Assembly: GCA_028288025.1 (NCBI GenBank)
Contig: JAQBOM010000001.1
Location: 1-64,000 of the forward strand
Length of the DNA stretch: 64,000 nt
Origin: Mucilaginibacter sp.
Lineage (GTDB): Bacteria > Bacteroidota > Bacteroidia > Sphingobacteriales > Sphingobacteriaceae
Direction of reading: 5' to 3'
The notes beneath the pieces were generated by a model. It was not told where the DNA came from, made no database searches, and saw only the letters and a list, made by a program, of their open reading frames with translations. This document shows positions 51,150 through 60,890 of the stretch, one piece after another; position 1 is the stretch's first letter; every line of letters starts with the position of its first letter. The translations under genes and the position numbers were made by a program.

Positions 51150-52228
51150 GCGTGCCATTTATCATCGATGCACATCTTGACCTGGCGATGAACGCCATCG
51201 AATGGAACCGCGATCTTACGCGTCCACTTGACGAGATCAGACAGCGTGAAATGCACATGAAAGACAGGCCGGATCGCGGAAAAGGGACGGTTTGCCTGCC
51301 CGAACTTAGAAAAGGAAATATCGGATTGGTAGTAGCTACACAACTTTCACGCGTCGCCCCCTATGGAAGCTCATCCGCAGGCTGGCATTCACCGCAGCAG
51401 GCCTGGGCAATGACCCAGGCACAGCTGGCCTGGTATCGGGAAATGGAAGCATTGGGAGAGATGGTTCAAATCAAAGACGTGGATGGTTTAAACGCCCAGG
51501 TAACCCTTTGGGAAAATCAGATGATCCCGGCCGAGGAAAAACCGGTTGGGTATATTCTGAGCCTGGAGGGAATGGATTCGCTGGTGGATATTTCTTACCT
51601 GCACAAAGCATACGAGTACGGATTAAGAGCAGCCGGCTTGTCTCATTTCGGTCCCGGGCGTTATGCACCGGGAACAAAAACCGAAGGACCGCTGTCACCG
51701 GCGGGCATCGAAATGCTGAAAGAAATGGGCAGGCTTAATCTTATCCTGGATATTACGCATTTAACGGATGAGGGTTTTAACCAGGCTGTAACGGCGTACC
51801 AGGGCCCAGTCTGGGCGAGCCACCACAACGTACGAGCCATCGTTCCAAATCAGCGGCAATTGAGCGATGAGCAGATAAAAAAACTTATTGACCGGGGCGC
51901 GGTAATCGGCGGCATGCTGGATTGTTGGGCAATGGATATCCGTTTCATCGACACGATCTCAGATCCCTGGCAATTAAATATCAGACTTGAAAATCTTGTA
52001 GACCATTGGGATCATATTTGCCAGCTGGCGGGTAACAGCAATCATGTCGCAATCGGCAGTGACCTGGATGGGATATTTGGCACCGAACAAAGCCCGTGGG
52101 ATATGAACTCGATCGCCGACCTGCAAAAATTTAAAGATATTCTGATCCGGAGGGGATATAGTACCGGTGACATAGAAAACATATTTTACAAAAACTGGCT
52201 ACGCTTTTTGCGGGCAGCCTGGAGTTAA
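51146..52228 (+). CDS. M19-family dipeptidase (renal dipeptidase-like)
   Basis: 360 aa, no signal peptide, so cytoplasmic. Zinc ligands of the family are visible: DAHLDL at residues 8-13 (His and Asp), the bridging Glu in LSLEGMDSL, His in ILDITHLTD, His in VWASHHNVRAI, and Asp in HVAIGSDLDG. M19 enzymes hydrolyse dipeptides, often with a D-residue at the C-terminal side, and some act on other amides or lactones. In this operon it could release an amino acid from a small amide conjugate. The stop codon abuts the next gene start. Confidence 0.88.
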   Translation: MSVPFIIDAHLDLAMNAIEWNRDLTRPLDEIRQREMHMKDRPDRGKGTVCLPELRKGNIGLVVATQLSRVAPYGSSSAGWHSPQQAWAMTQAQLAWYREMEALGEMVQIKDVDGLNAQVTLWENQMIPAEEKPVGYILSLEGMDSLVDISYLHKAYEYGLRAAGLSHFGPGRYAPGTKTEGPLSPAGIEMLKEMGRLNLILDITHLTDEGFNQAVTAYQGPVWASHHNVRAIVPNQRQLSDEQIKKLIDRGAVIGGMLDCWAMDIRFIDTISDPWQLNIRLENLVDHWDHICQLAGNSNHVAIGSDLDGIFGTEQSPWDMNSIADLQKFKDILIRRGYSTGDIENIFYKNWLRFLRAAWS

Positions 52229-53665
52229 ATGAACATCATGGCAAATAAAGACACATTGGAAGGTAAAGAGATAAATTCCCGGTTCATGGCCGCGGCAGCC
52301 CAGGTAGATATCACCCCGCCATTAGGAACCTTTATCAACGGCGACTTCATTAACCATTACGCCCGGTTTATACATGATCGGTTGTTTTGCAAGACCCTGG
52401 TGTTAAAAACCCCGAAGCGCTTACTTGCTATAACCGTTGTGGATATTTGCGAAATGCCGGTTCACTATGTGAATGAAATCAAAGCCCTGATCTATAAGGA
52501 AACAGAATTGGCGCACGAAAATATTATGATCTCGAGCACGCATACCCACGCGGCGGGCGCAGTAGACGGTATGCTGCTGTCCAGTGTTGATATGGCTTAC
52601 CGGCAGAAACTTCCGGGGCTTATATTGGAAAGTGTCAGGAATGCATTAAAGGATATTAAACCGGCTAAGATAGCCTTCGGAAGAACAGATGTCCCTGAGC
52701 ATGTCAGATGCAGAAGATATGTTATGAAGGAAGGTTACCTGGCTGAAAACCCAACAACGGGAAAACCGGATAAAATAAAAACGAATCCTTTTGGAGCCGA
52801 GCAGCTGATCGACCGGCCTGCCGCCGCTACGGACCCGGAATTAAGCGTGCTTGCGGTAAAAGGCCTGGACGAACAGTGGATAGCCGTTCTTGGTAATTAT
52901 TCCCTTCATTATGTCGGTGACTGGCCAGATGACACCATTTCAGCGGACTATTTTGGTGAATTTGGACGGCAAATTAAAAAGGCATTAAATGCAGGCGATG
53001 ATTTTGTAGGCATGATGAGCAACGGTACGAGCGGCGACGTTAATATCTGGGATTTTATGAAAACAGGCAACTACCCGGCCGGACACTTTGAAAAAACTAA
53101 GGTTATCGCCGGCGATCTTTCCGCAAAAGCGATTACAGCGCTTGAACATGCATCGTGGGAAATGGATCCTGAATTAGAAGTTAAATATGAAACGGTCGAA
53201 TTGACCATTCGGAAGCCCACAGCTGAACAGTTAAGCGCCGCCGCAAAAACAGTTATTGAAACTGACTACGCAAATCTGAAGCTGGAAGATAACGGAATGT
53301 TTAAAATCTATGCCCGGGAACAAATTTTGCTCAATGAATTTCCTGACTCATGCCGGTTACCCTTGCAGGTATTTCAGATAGGTGAAACGGCCATCGGCAT
53401 GCTCCCTGGTGAATTTTTTGCCGAAACCGGCCTTTGGCTTAAATATAAAATGGCCGGCAAAAATTATTTTACCATCACCCTGGCAAATGGATGTGAGGGA
53501 TATATACCGCCTGCTCATGAACTTGAAAAAGGCGGCTACGAGGCATGGCTGGCACGCACAAGTTGTTTAGAGGAAGATGCTGAAAACAAAATCAAAAACA
53601 AATTGCTAACGATGCTTCAAAGCGGCTATGTTCCTGCATCCCTGAGCCCGGTTCGTTCAAGGTGA
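52229..53665 (+). CDS. Neutral/alkaline ceramidase-like N-terminal domain protein
   Basis: 478 aa. FMAAAAQVDITPPLGTFING, LAITVVDICEMP, MISSTHTHAAGAVDGM and ALGNYSLHYVGD-type segments match the N-terminal metal-dependent domain of neutral ceramidases (STHTH zinc motif, HYVGD second His). Many bacterial relatives are shorter than true ceramidases and have unknown amide substrates. No signal peptide is seen, unlike secreted ceramidases, so it acts in the cytoplasm. With the M19 dipeptidase it gives the operon two candidate amidases. A second in-frame ATG lies at 52238. The gene ends the operon; the convergent gene ends 122 bp away. Confidence 0.75.
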   Translation: MNIMANKDTLEGKEINSRFMAAAAQVDITPPLGTFINGDFINHYARFIHDRLFCKTLVLKTPKRLLAITVVDICEMPVHYVNEIKALIYKETELAHENIMISSTHTHAAGAVDGMLLSSVDMAYRQKLPGLILESVRNALKDIKPAKIAFGRTDVPEHVRCRRYVMKEGYLAENPTTGKPDKIKTNPFGAEQLIDRPAAATDPELSVLAVKGLDEQWIAVLGNYSLHYVGDWPDDTISADYFGEFGRQIKKALNAGDDFVGMMSNGTSGDVNIWDFMKTGNYPAGHFEKTKVIAGDLSAKAITALEHASWEMDPELEVKYETVELTIRKPTAEQLSAAAKTVIETDYANLKLEDNGMFKIYAREQILLNEFPDSCRLPLQVFQIGETAIGMLPGEFFAETGLWLKYKMAGKNYFTITLANGCEGYIPPAHELEKGGYEAWLARTSCLEEDAENKIKNKLLTMLQSGYVPASLSPVRSR

Positions 53666-53786
53666 TCGCCGCATATTGAGCTATGCAACCCGGCTTCAAT
53701 ATGGTTCAGGCCCTTATGCAGCGGTACACGGCGATATAAATTCTACTTGCCAAACTTTAGCAGCTATTTAACGTATCTCACCTATA

Positions 53787-55220
53787 TTATTTAACATATA
53801 CTCTGGCACAATTTGCCGGTATGGAAACCGTTAGTTTATTTTTTTTGCGGATTAGACTTGCTCCGCTATAAATATCCGTTACGTGCCCGCCGGAAAAGGC
53901 AGCAGGAACCGCCAGCGTTAAGAGCCGATCGTTGCTGCTATTATTTAAAACCAAAATTGCCTTAGAATAAAATCGGAACGCAACATCCGCTTCCTCGGTT
54001 ATCTCTGTTAGCGGCTGGCCTAGATGGGTGTTGTACAGCATTTCGGCCCCCGTACCGCCCAGTTCTGCCCACCAGATGAAATCCACGAGCCTTGCCGCAG
54101 TAAACGCCCAAAACGCGTCATTTTTACTATCCTTTTCCGCTGGGTTAATTGTCGACAAGGCCGTAATCCGACATCCTCCCCGGTTATACCATTCGTTTTT
54201 CTTTGCCTTTTCCTTAATTTGAGCCCAAGTATGTTCCGGAGACCGCCCTTTCCATGACCAGCTAAAGATAAAGGATTCCCACATGCAGCAATCCCCGTTT
54301 TTTTGGAACTCAGTGCCGATTCCGGAATTAAGCACAACGACCTTATCGGCACCATAACTTTTAACCAGTTTACGTACCGATTCAAGAAAGCGGTTGAATG
54401 CATAGTTATGCGTCGCTTCCGGATAGATGTGATCATGGACATAAGGAGAAAATTCCGGGCTTGTATGCTTAATTTTGGCCGCCGTGCATTCCTGCCGGTT
54501 AAATACATTGTCGATAAATAATCCATCGGCGCCCCAGTCCATGAGCTTTTTAATATAGCCAAGCGATAATTTACAATAAACGGGATTGTTCGCGCACGTT
54601 AAAAATCGGTTAAACCGTTCGCTGTTATCCATTGGCAAATGCGCCCACTTCCCCTCGTGGTTTCTCAATAACACTTCAGGATGTTCAAAATGAAAGATAT
54701 CCTGATCGGCGTAGTAAGTATGGATGTCGGTGAAATGAACATAAGGTATGATACGGAAGCCTTGTTCATGAGCTTGTTTAAAAGCCAACTCGCTTACCGG
54801 TGCATGTGAAATCATTGCTACGCCCTTTAAAGCGACGCCGTCCAAAGTGCCATTTTTAACAACGGGAACCTTAGCAGATATTTCTTTTAAAACGTTTGCT
54901 GAGGCTATTCTTACTTTTTGCTTAACCAGCACATCGCGAAATTCCATATCATATGCTCTCCATACGGCGTTTTCACCGCTGGATTTTCCGGCTGCAACAT
55001 ACCATGGAGCGGAAGAAAACATATCTGCGTTTTGCATCCATTCAGGCGCCGGTTCCAGGACGGCATCAGGAGATGCAGCGTCTTCTTCGAACGTGTTTCC
55101 GACAGGTATAGGTTCACTATTGTTTTTCTGCGGCCGGGCAAAACCGGGCAATATCGGCGCCCCTAACAAACCCAAACCTGTAAGGCCGGTTAATTTTAAA
55201 AAATCTCTGCGGTTGTTCAT
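53787..55220 (-). CDS. Tat-exported TIM-barrel protein, putative glycoside hydrolase
   Basis: 477 aa. The N-terminus NNRRDFLKLTGLTGLGLLGA is a twin-arginine signal, so the folded protein goes to the periplasm. The body has TIM-barrel features of glycosidase-like proteins: GVAMISHAPVSELAFKQAHE, FRIIPYVHFTDIHTYYADQD, GADGLFIDNVFNRQ and KVVVLNSGIGTEFQKNGD. A small beta domain ends it. I do not recognise the exact family. It lies 61 bp after the MG2/plug-type gene and may be part of the uronate operon or have its own promoter. Confidence 0.6.
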   Translation of the reverse strand: MNNRRDFLKLTGLTGLGLLGAPILPGFARPQKNNSEPIPVGNTFEEDAASPDAVLEPAPEWMQNADMFSSAPWYVAAGKSSGENAVWRAYDMEFRDVLVKQKVRIASANVLKEISAKVPVVKNGTLDGVALKGVAMISHAPVSELAFKQAHEQGFRIIPYVHFTDIHTYYADQDIFHFEHPEVLLRNHEGKWAHLPMDNSERFNRFLTCANNPVYCKLSLGYIKKLMDWGADGLFIDNVFNRQECTAAKIKHTSPEFSPYVHDHIYPEATHNYAFNRFLESVRKLVKSYGADKVVVLNSGIGTEFQKNGDCCMWESFIFSWSWKGRSPEHTWAQIKEKAKKNEWYNRGGCRITALSTINPAEKDSKNDAFWAFTAARLVDFIWWAELGGTGAEMLYNTHLGQPLTEITEEADVAFRFYSKAILVLNNSSNDRLLTLAVPAAFSGGHVTDIYSGASLIRKKNKLTVSIPANCARVYVK

Positions 55221-55281
55221 ATTATGTCTTTTACGTTTAATGGCCTGTCATAAGCGGCTATATGCTCATAATTTTGCCTGG

Positions 55282-58179
55282 TTATTTGGGGATAATTTTT
55301 ATTTGTTGCTGTTTATACCCTAGATCGCCGTTGATGTCCGTCCCTTCGATCGTTATCGTATAACTGCCCGGCTTATCGGCACTAAAGAATGAACATGCTG
55401 ACTTTCCCCACCCGTTAGTTATCAAATCCGGATCCCAATACAGGACGGACCGCAAATCAGTTCCGGGTAAAAGGGCCCTGTTTTTAACGCTGTACCGCGG
55501 ACTATAAAATCGTTTCGGCAGAGAAAAAGCCAAAGGCTTATATACAACGGTACCGGGAACGTTTTTCAGGAACGGCCCCGATCCGGACCGCGTGGTGATT
55601 TCCAGGTAGGCATACTTCTCATTTGGTGATACTCCGGTCGCCATCAGTTCGGCAGCGGATAGAAATTTGTTGACATAATTGGAATTATACCGGGCATTCG
55701 CCATGACCTCTATTCCTTTTATATCTTCTGTAGTGTAAAAATCAAGGTAGGTGTCCAGGTATTTCTTCCTGTCATCACTGAGGCTGTTTATATACTCCCG
55801 CTTATTGTTGGGTACCGGAGTTATCTCCTCAGCAACATCCGGAGGATAATAAAACGCGTCCACATCTATCCCGTCGAATACGAACCGGATCTCTTTTTCA
55901 TTGATTTTATAGCTTATCCGGTATATCGGGTCGCCGGGATGCCTGGCACCCTGATGATCAGCGGGGTATTTGAATTGACCTTCGGCAAAACCCTTGATTT
56001 TTTGCTCAAGCAGCATCCGTAATGTCGTTTTGCTTGCGCTGTTTATATCTGCTTCATCCAATATCTGATCCGCTTCGCCCGGCCCGTTAAGATTTTTAGA
56101 CCCGTGCACTATTTTTTTACCGGTTATCGTCACCTCCGCCAAAAGATGCGCAGTGTCCAATAAACTCATCTCGCTGTTACGCGCGGCCACATGTGTCAAA
56201 AGCGTGCTGTCGGTGTTTATATACCATGGAAGCTGGGCATCGGCAATGCTGGTAAACACTGGCGACTTAAAATCATCAAGGCTGATGCTGATGTTGTTGC
56301 GTTTTCCATGCCTGTTTTTTGCCTGTACAAGGAATAGCGCCGTGTCGACAGGGAACAGTTCTTTGAAAACAAATCGCCCGTTTTCGTCCGTAAGGGTATC
56401 TTTTAGTAGCAGGGGCTTTTTCGATAATAATACCACCTGTGTTTGCGGGACGGGCTTGTTAAACACGTTGGTCACCTTGCCGCTTACGGTAAATTCGCGC
56501 TCAGCGGTGAAAGACGGTATTTTATCAGGTCCGAAGACATCCGCCCACTCGTATCCCAGCCAGCTTTCCGTAAGCAGTAAATTATCCAGCGCTGCAATCC
56601 GGTCAGCGGTACCGTTAGTAAAGTAATAGCCGGGTTCTTCTACGTTTTCTTTAAGATCCGATGTAAGCAGCATACTGTAAAGAATATTGTTTTCCATCGA
56701 CGTCTTTAGGACTTGGGCGTCATCCGTTACCGCTACGGAAAAACTCCCCCGAACCGCATCGCCGGATTTATCGGTTACCTCCAATTTTAAAGCAATGCTG
56801 TCACGTACCCCGTATCCGGCCGGGTCGGTTTGGATATGAATATCCAGGTTGTCCTGGTGATCGATAAAGACCATACGGTCATTCAATGGTACATGATCAG
56901 CATTCAGCAGGGTAAATCTTGTAATGCCGGACGGAAAGAGCGAGTACGGTATGGTCATAGCCTGCAGTGTATCTGTAAAACGTACAGCGGCTGCATAGCA
57001 AATAATACCCCGGGCCGCGGCGATCAGGTAATATTCCTTGCCATTGTTTAAAAGGTCGTAACTAGCCCTGAGCTTTACACAAAGGGAATCGCCCGGCAAC
57101 TGTTCTATTTTTAAGCTGGTTCCGGATATCGCCACCTGCGGTAAAACATAGTGGTTTATTGTTCCGTCTTCTGATGTTGCCTCAACCGTGTAAATTTCGC
57201 CTGCCTTTGGTGTAAGTTTAAAAGAGCCCATACCGTTATGTACGGTGTTAATACGGGCTATTTTCTGTCGTTTGTCGTTGTAGATATAACCAGACACCTG
57301 CTGTCCTTTCCCGTCTTCTCCACTTGCTTTAAAACCGATTAGCGTGTTTATACCGGCAACAAATGTTCCCCCCTCCGGCATAAATTTAAGATGCGCAACA
57401 CCGCCTGATACGGGCAAAGGAATCGTTAACTGGCTGCCAGTTTTCCCGCTATTCGTCCCTGTCGCCGTTATTATAACATGTTGCGGGCCGATTTTATTAG
57501 GCAACGAGACCTCTAGCGACAATTCACCGTTAGGAGAAGTGACGGTATTGCTTTTATACAGCGATTTTTTTCCATCGGTGACCTGCAGTTGAATTGGCCG
57601 GTTACTTACCGGCTGTTTTTTAAGGCCGGTAAAGCGCAAGTGAATGTTGACCTGATCTTTTTGCCGAAGGGCATTGGCTGTAACCAGCCATTGACCAGCA
57701 GATGCAATATAAAAACCTTTTTTAAAAATATAATCGTCACCGAAATTGCGCATCCAATTGGTGTATACCCGTAGGGTATAATAGCCATCCGGGAAGTCCT
57801 TTTCCTCCAGTGGAATACCGCCCCAGCTCAAACCTGAAGCAACCGGAAGCATAATCCGTCTTATGGCATTGTTATTTTTGTCGTCGAGCTCCGCATACAA
57901 CAAACCGCTGTGATGGGACAATGTCAGAAAGTCAGCATTCAGTAAATACGCCTTAAACCGGATAGTATCTCCTGTAAAGTAATATTCATTATCAAAATCC
58001 ACATACAGTTTTTCAATAGGAAATCTTTCCCTTAGCTTATTTATAGACTCCATGGCACTATTTAGCCGGCTATTACCTGCGATTTGTCCTTTACCGGGTA
58101 TAACAGAAAAACACATCAAGAGCGATAACAAAATCCTGACATAAGCGGACTGAATCTGCATCGCTGTTACCCGCTTCAT
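55282..58179 (-). CDS. Exported MG2-like/TonB-plug-like protein
   Basis: 965 aa with a signal peptide ([18 protein letters not shown]). The region [20 protein letters not shown] followed by RFKAYLL is the macroglobulin MG2-like domain common in Bacteroidota. A carboxypeptidase-like repeat follows ([32 protein letters not shown]), and then a plug-like part ([20 protein letters not shown]) without the barrel of a TonB receptor. Such proteins may sit in the periplasm or outer membrane; their role is unclear. Its ATG overlaps the fbp stop codon (ATGA), so it is translationally coupled to a cytoplasmic uronate and gluconeogenesis operon, which is unexpected. Confidence 0.7.
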   Translation of the reverse strand: MKRVTAMQIQSAYVRILLSLLMCFSVIPGKGQIAGNSRLNSAMESINKLRERFPIEKLYVDFDNEYYFTGDTIRFKAYLLNADFLTLSHHSGLLYAELDDKNNNAIRRIMLPVASGLSWGGIPLEEKDFPDGYYTLRVYTNWMRNFGDDYIFKKGFYIASAGQWLVTANALRQKDQVNIHLRFTGLKKQPVSNRPIQLQVTDGKKSLYKSNTVTSPNGELSLEVSLPNKIGPQHVIITATGTNSGKTGSQLTIPLPVSGGVAHLKFMPEGGTFVAGINTLIGFKASGEDGKGQQVSGYIYNDKRQKIARINTVHNGMGSFKLTPKAGEIYTVEATSEDGTINHYVLPQVAISGTSLKIEQLPGDSLCVKLRASYDLLNNGKEYYLIAAARGIICYAAAVRFTDTLQAMTIPYSLFPSGITRFTLLNADHVPLNDRMVFIDHQDNLDIHIQTDPAGYGVRDSIALKLEVTDKSGDAVRGSFSVAVTDDAQVLKTSMENNILYSMLLTSDLKENVEEPGYYFTNGTADRIAALDNLLLTESWLGYEWADVFGPDKIPSFTAEREFTVSGKVTNVFNKPVPQTQVVLLSKKPLLLKDTLTDENGRFVFKELFPVDTALFLVQAKNRHGKRNNISISLDDFKSPVFTSIADAQLPWYINTDSTLLTHVAARNSEMSLLDTAHLLAEVTITGKKIVHGSKNLNGPGEADQILDEADINSASKTTLRMLLEQKIKGFAEGQFKYPADHQGARHPGDPIYRISYKINEKEIRFVFDGIDVDAFYYPPDVAEEITPVPNNKREYINSLSDDRKKYLDTYLDFYTTEDIKGIEVMANARYNSNYVNKFLSAAELMATGVSPNEKYAYLEITTRSGSGPFLKNVPGTVVYKPLAFSLPKRFYSPRYSVKNRALLPGTDLRSVLYWDPDLITNGWGKSACSFFSADKPGSYTITIEGTDINGDLGYKQQQIKIIPK

Positions 58180-59234
58180 GGTTGTATGTTTATGTTTTTC
58201 GCCTTGACCATGGAAACATATTTTATTTGCGGGGAAAATGAATCCATCATTTCTTCTGCTTTTTTCACCATTTCCCTCGATCCGATAAATATCGGCGAAC
58301 GCTGATGGAGCTCATAGGGCTCCAGCTCAAGAATTCGGTTGTACCCGTCAGACGCAACGCCGCCCGCCTGCTCAATGATAAATGCCAGCGGGTTACATTC
58401 GTATAAAAGCCGCAGTTTGCCCCCGGGGGCCTGCGCGGTTGAAGGGTAAATAAATATGCCGCCCTGGATGATGTTACGATGTACGTCGGCTACAAAGGAG
58501 CCAATATAACGAGATGTATAAGGCCTGTACGTATCTTTATCTTCTACCTGGCAGTATTTGATGTATTGTTTAACCCCTTCGGGAAAATGTGAATAATATC
58601 CTTCGTTAATGGAATAAACCTGGCCGGTTACGGGAATTCTCATATCGGGATGTGACAGGCAAAACTCCCCTATGGACGTATCAAGCGTAAAGCCGTTCAC
58701 GCCTTTTCCAGTGGTGTAAACAAGCATAGTCGATGATCCGTAAATAATATACCCCGAAGCGAGCTGTTCAGTTCCTTTTTGCAAAATCTCGTCGATAGCT
58801 ACTTTACCGGCAGGTGATTTTCTCCGATAAATTGAAAAGACGGTGCCAACGGATACGTTAACGTCAATATTTGAAGAGCCATCCAAAGGATCTATCGCTA
58901 CGATATATTTTGCATTTTTTGAAATCTCCGAGTCGATATACACAAAATCGTCATTCTCTTCCGATACGACAATGCAGCATTCTCCCCCGTTTTTTAAAGC
59001 GGAAATGAATTGTTGGTTCGCATAAATATCCAGTTTTTTCTGGTTTTCACCCTGGACGTTCTGCGTACCGGCTTCGCCGAGTATACCCATCAGACCGGCT
59101 TTATTTACCGCCTTGTTGACGATTTTCGCGGCAATGCCAAGATCGCGAAGCAACCGCGATATTTCTCCCTTCTTGTAGGGAAAATCGGACTGTTTTTCAA
59201 TAATGAACTGACCTAATGTTTTTGCAACAGCCAT
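58176..59234 (-). CDS. fbp: Fructose-1,6-bisphosphatase, class I
   Basis: 352 aa, normal length. It converts fructose-1,6-bisphosphate to fructose-6-phosphate. Class I motifs are [12 protein letters not shown] (metal site), [18 protein letters not shown] (the DPLDGS signature) and [23 protein letters not shown] with [20 protein letters not shown] at the C-terminus. It lies 3 bp after uxaA, and uronate catabolism yields triose phosphate and pyruvate, so the enzyme supplies the gluconeogenic step. A housekeeping copy may exist elsewhere. Confidence 0.95.
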   Translation of the reverse strand: MAVAKTLGQFIIEKQSDFPYKKGEISRLLRDLGIAAKIVNKAVNKAGLMGILGEAGTQNVQGENQKKLDIYANQQFISALKNGGECCIVVSEENDDFVYIDSEISKNAKYIVAIDPLDGSSNIDVNVSVGTVFSIYRRKSPAGKVAIDEILQKGTEQLASGYIIYGSSTMLVYTTGKGVNGFTLDTSIGEFCLSHPDMRIPVTGQVYSINEGYYSHFPEGVKQYIKYCQVEDKDTYRPYTSRYIGSFVADVHRNIIQGGIFIYPSTAQAPGGKLRLLYECNPLAFIIEQAGGVASDGYNRILELEPYELHQRSPIFIGSREMVKKAEEMMDSFSPQIKYVSMVKAKNINIQP

Positions 59235-59237
59235 AGT

Positions 59238-60890
59238 TTAAAGGGATATTCCCCTCCTCCATGGAATGAAATCGTCCTGGCAATGCCGCACCGCGGCGAC
59301 TTCTATTTCGCCGCTGGCCACGCCTATGATATAATCCAAAATCCTTTCGCCGGCTCGTTCAATCGTTTCTGCTCCTGTTATGATCGTGCCGGTATTAATA
59401 TCAAGAATATCAGTCATCTTATTATATAAGGCCGTGTTTGAAGCTATTTTAACCACGGGGGCTACCGGATTTCCTGTCGGGGTGCCAAGGCCGGTTGTGA
59501 ATAATACGATATTGGCCCCGGCGGCCACCTCTGCCGAAGTGGATTCAACGTCGTTCCCCGGAGTACATAAGAGGTTTAGTCCGGGTAAAGCAACTTTCTC
59601 CGGATAATCTAAAACGGCCACGACCGGCGATGTTCCGCCTTTTTTTGCCGCACCAGCCGACTTGATGGCATCGGTAATCAGGCCGTCTTTGATATTCCCC
59701 GGCGACGGGTTCATGTCGAATCCCGATCCAATGGCTTTTGCTTTTTCGCTATATTCACGAATTAATTTTGAAAACCGTTCAGCATCTTCAACCGCCAGGC
59801 ACCGGTCACTTAAATTTTGCTCGACACCGCATAATTCCGGGAATTCCGATAGTATAACTGAACCCCCAAGGGCCACTAAAAGATCGGAAGTATAGCCGAT
59901 AGCGGGATTTGCTGAAATCCCTGAAAACCCATCAGAACCGCCGCATTCAAGGCCCACACATAGTTTATTTAAGGGTGCACGTCTTCGTTTATAGGTATTT
60001 GCCATCCTCAGCCCTAAAAATGTCTGCTTAATCGCCTCAGACAGTAAATTCGCCTCCGTACCGGTTTTTTGCTGATCAAGAATATACAAAGGTTTGTTGA
60101 AACCCGGTGTGCGCTTTTTTATTTCAGATTCAAGCATAGTCACTTCGGCATTTTGACAGCCAAGACTTAAAACGGTGGCCCCCGCCACATTGGAATGTGT
60201 AATGTACCCGGCAAGTAAACCGCATAAGGCTTGTGCATCCTGCCTGGTGCCGCCACATCCCATGTTATGGGTTAAGAACTTTATACCGTCTACGTTCGGG
60301 AATATTCTCTGATTATTTTTTTGCACCTCTCTATCCCCGTATTCACCGCTAGAATCGTTCGCAGGCGTCCCTGACCTGTATGCTTCAACCAAGTCCCTAA
60401 CCTGCATTAAATAGCCATTGTTGATCCCGTATCCTAACTGTTCAACCAACGCACTTTTTAAAACATCCACGTTCCGGTTTTCACAAAAAACCAGCGGGAT
60501 CACCAGCCAGTAGTTGGCAGTACCAACGCTTCCGTCATTCCTGTGATACCCGTTAAACGTCTTGTTTAGCCACCTGGACACATCCGGCTTATGCCAGCTT
60601 GTTTTCCGCTCGCCGGTGTGAAACTCCTGCGCGGCGTGAACTAAATTGGTTGTTGTCAGTAAACATCCCTGTGCTACATCTTCGAGCGTTTTTCCCACCA
60701 ATACGCCATACATAAAAACTTTTGATCCGGCGGATAAATCTGTGCTGACGAATTTATGCTTGGCTGGTATTTTTTCTTTTAACGTGATGATTTCGTTTTG
60801 TGTAGACACGGATGTGCCCGGCAGCAAATCAGTGAGCGCGACGATCGCATTATCGTCAGGATGTATTTTTAAAAAACCGTTCATATTCAT
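59238..60890 (-). CDS. uxaA: Altronate dehydratase
   Basis: 550 aa. It dehydrates D-altronate to 2-keto-3-deoxygluconate. The N-terminal SAF domain (residues about 10-110, with FVSTDLSAGSKVFMYGVLVG) and the main domain with GSVGTANYWLVIPLVFCENR, FLTHNMGCGGTRQDAQALCG, VGLECGGSDGFSGISANPA and VVLFTTGLGTPTGNP-type motifs match UxaA. The start overlaps the uxaB stop by four bases. The uronate isomerase (UxaC) that opens this pathway is not in the window. Confidence 0.94.
   Translation of the reverse strand: MNMNGFLKIHPDDNAIVALTDLLPGTSVSTQNEIITLKEKIPAKHKFVSTDLSAGSKVFMYGVLVGKTLEDVAQGCLLTTTNLVHAAQEFHTGERKTSWHKPDVSRWLNKTFNGYHRNDGSVGTANYWLVIPLVFCENRNVDVLKSALVEQLGYGINNGYLMQVRDLVEAYRSGTPANDSSGEYGDREVQKNNQRIFPNVDGIKFLTHNMGCGGTRQDAQALCGLLAGYITHSNVAGATVLSLGCQNAEVTMLESEIKKRTPGFNKPLYILDQQKTGTEANLLSEAIKQTFLGLRMANTYKRRRAPLNKLCVGLECGGSDGFSGISANPAIGYTSDLLVALGGSVILSEFPELCGVEQNLSDRCLAVEDAERFSKLIREYSEKAKAIGSGFDMNPSPGNIKDGLITDAIKSAGAAKKGGTSPVVAVLDYPEKVALPGLNLLCTPGNDVESTSAEVAAGANIVLFTTGLGTPTGNPVAPVVKIASNTALYNKMTDILDINTGTIITGAETIERAGERILDYIIGVASGEIEVAAVRHCQDDFIPWRRGISL

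Noticed and set aside
54020..54562. 180-codon minus-strand frame inside the Tat-exported protein gene
   Set aside because: It overlaps a better-supported frame with signal peptide and TIM-barrel motifs; its translation has no domain features.
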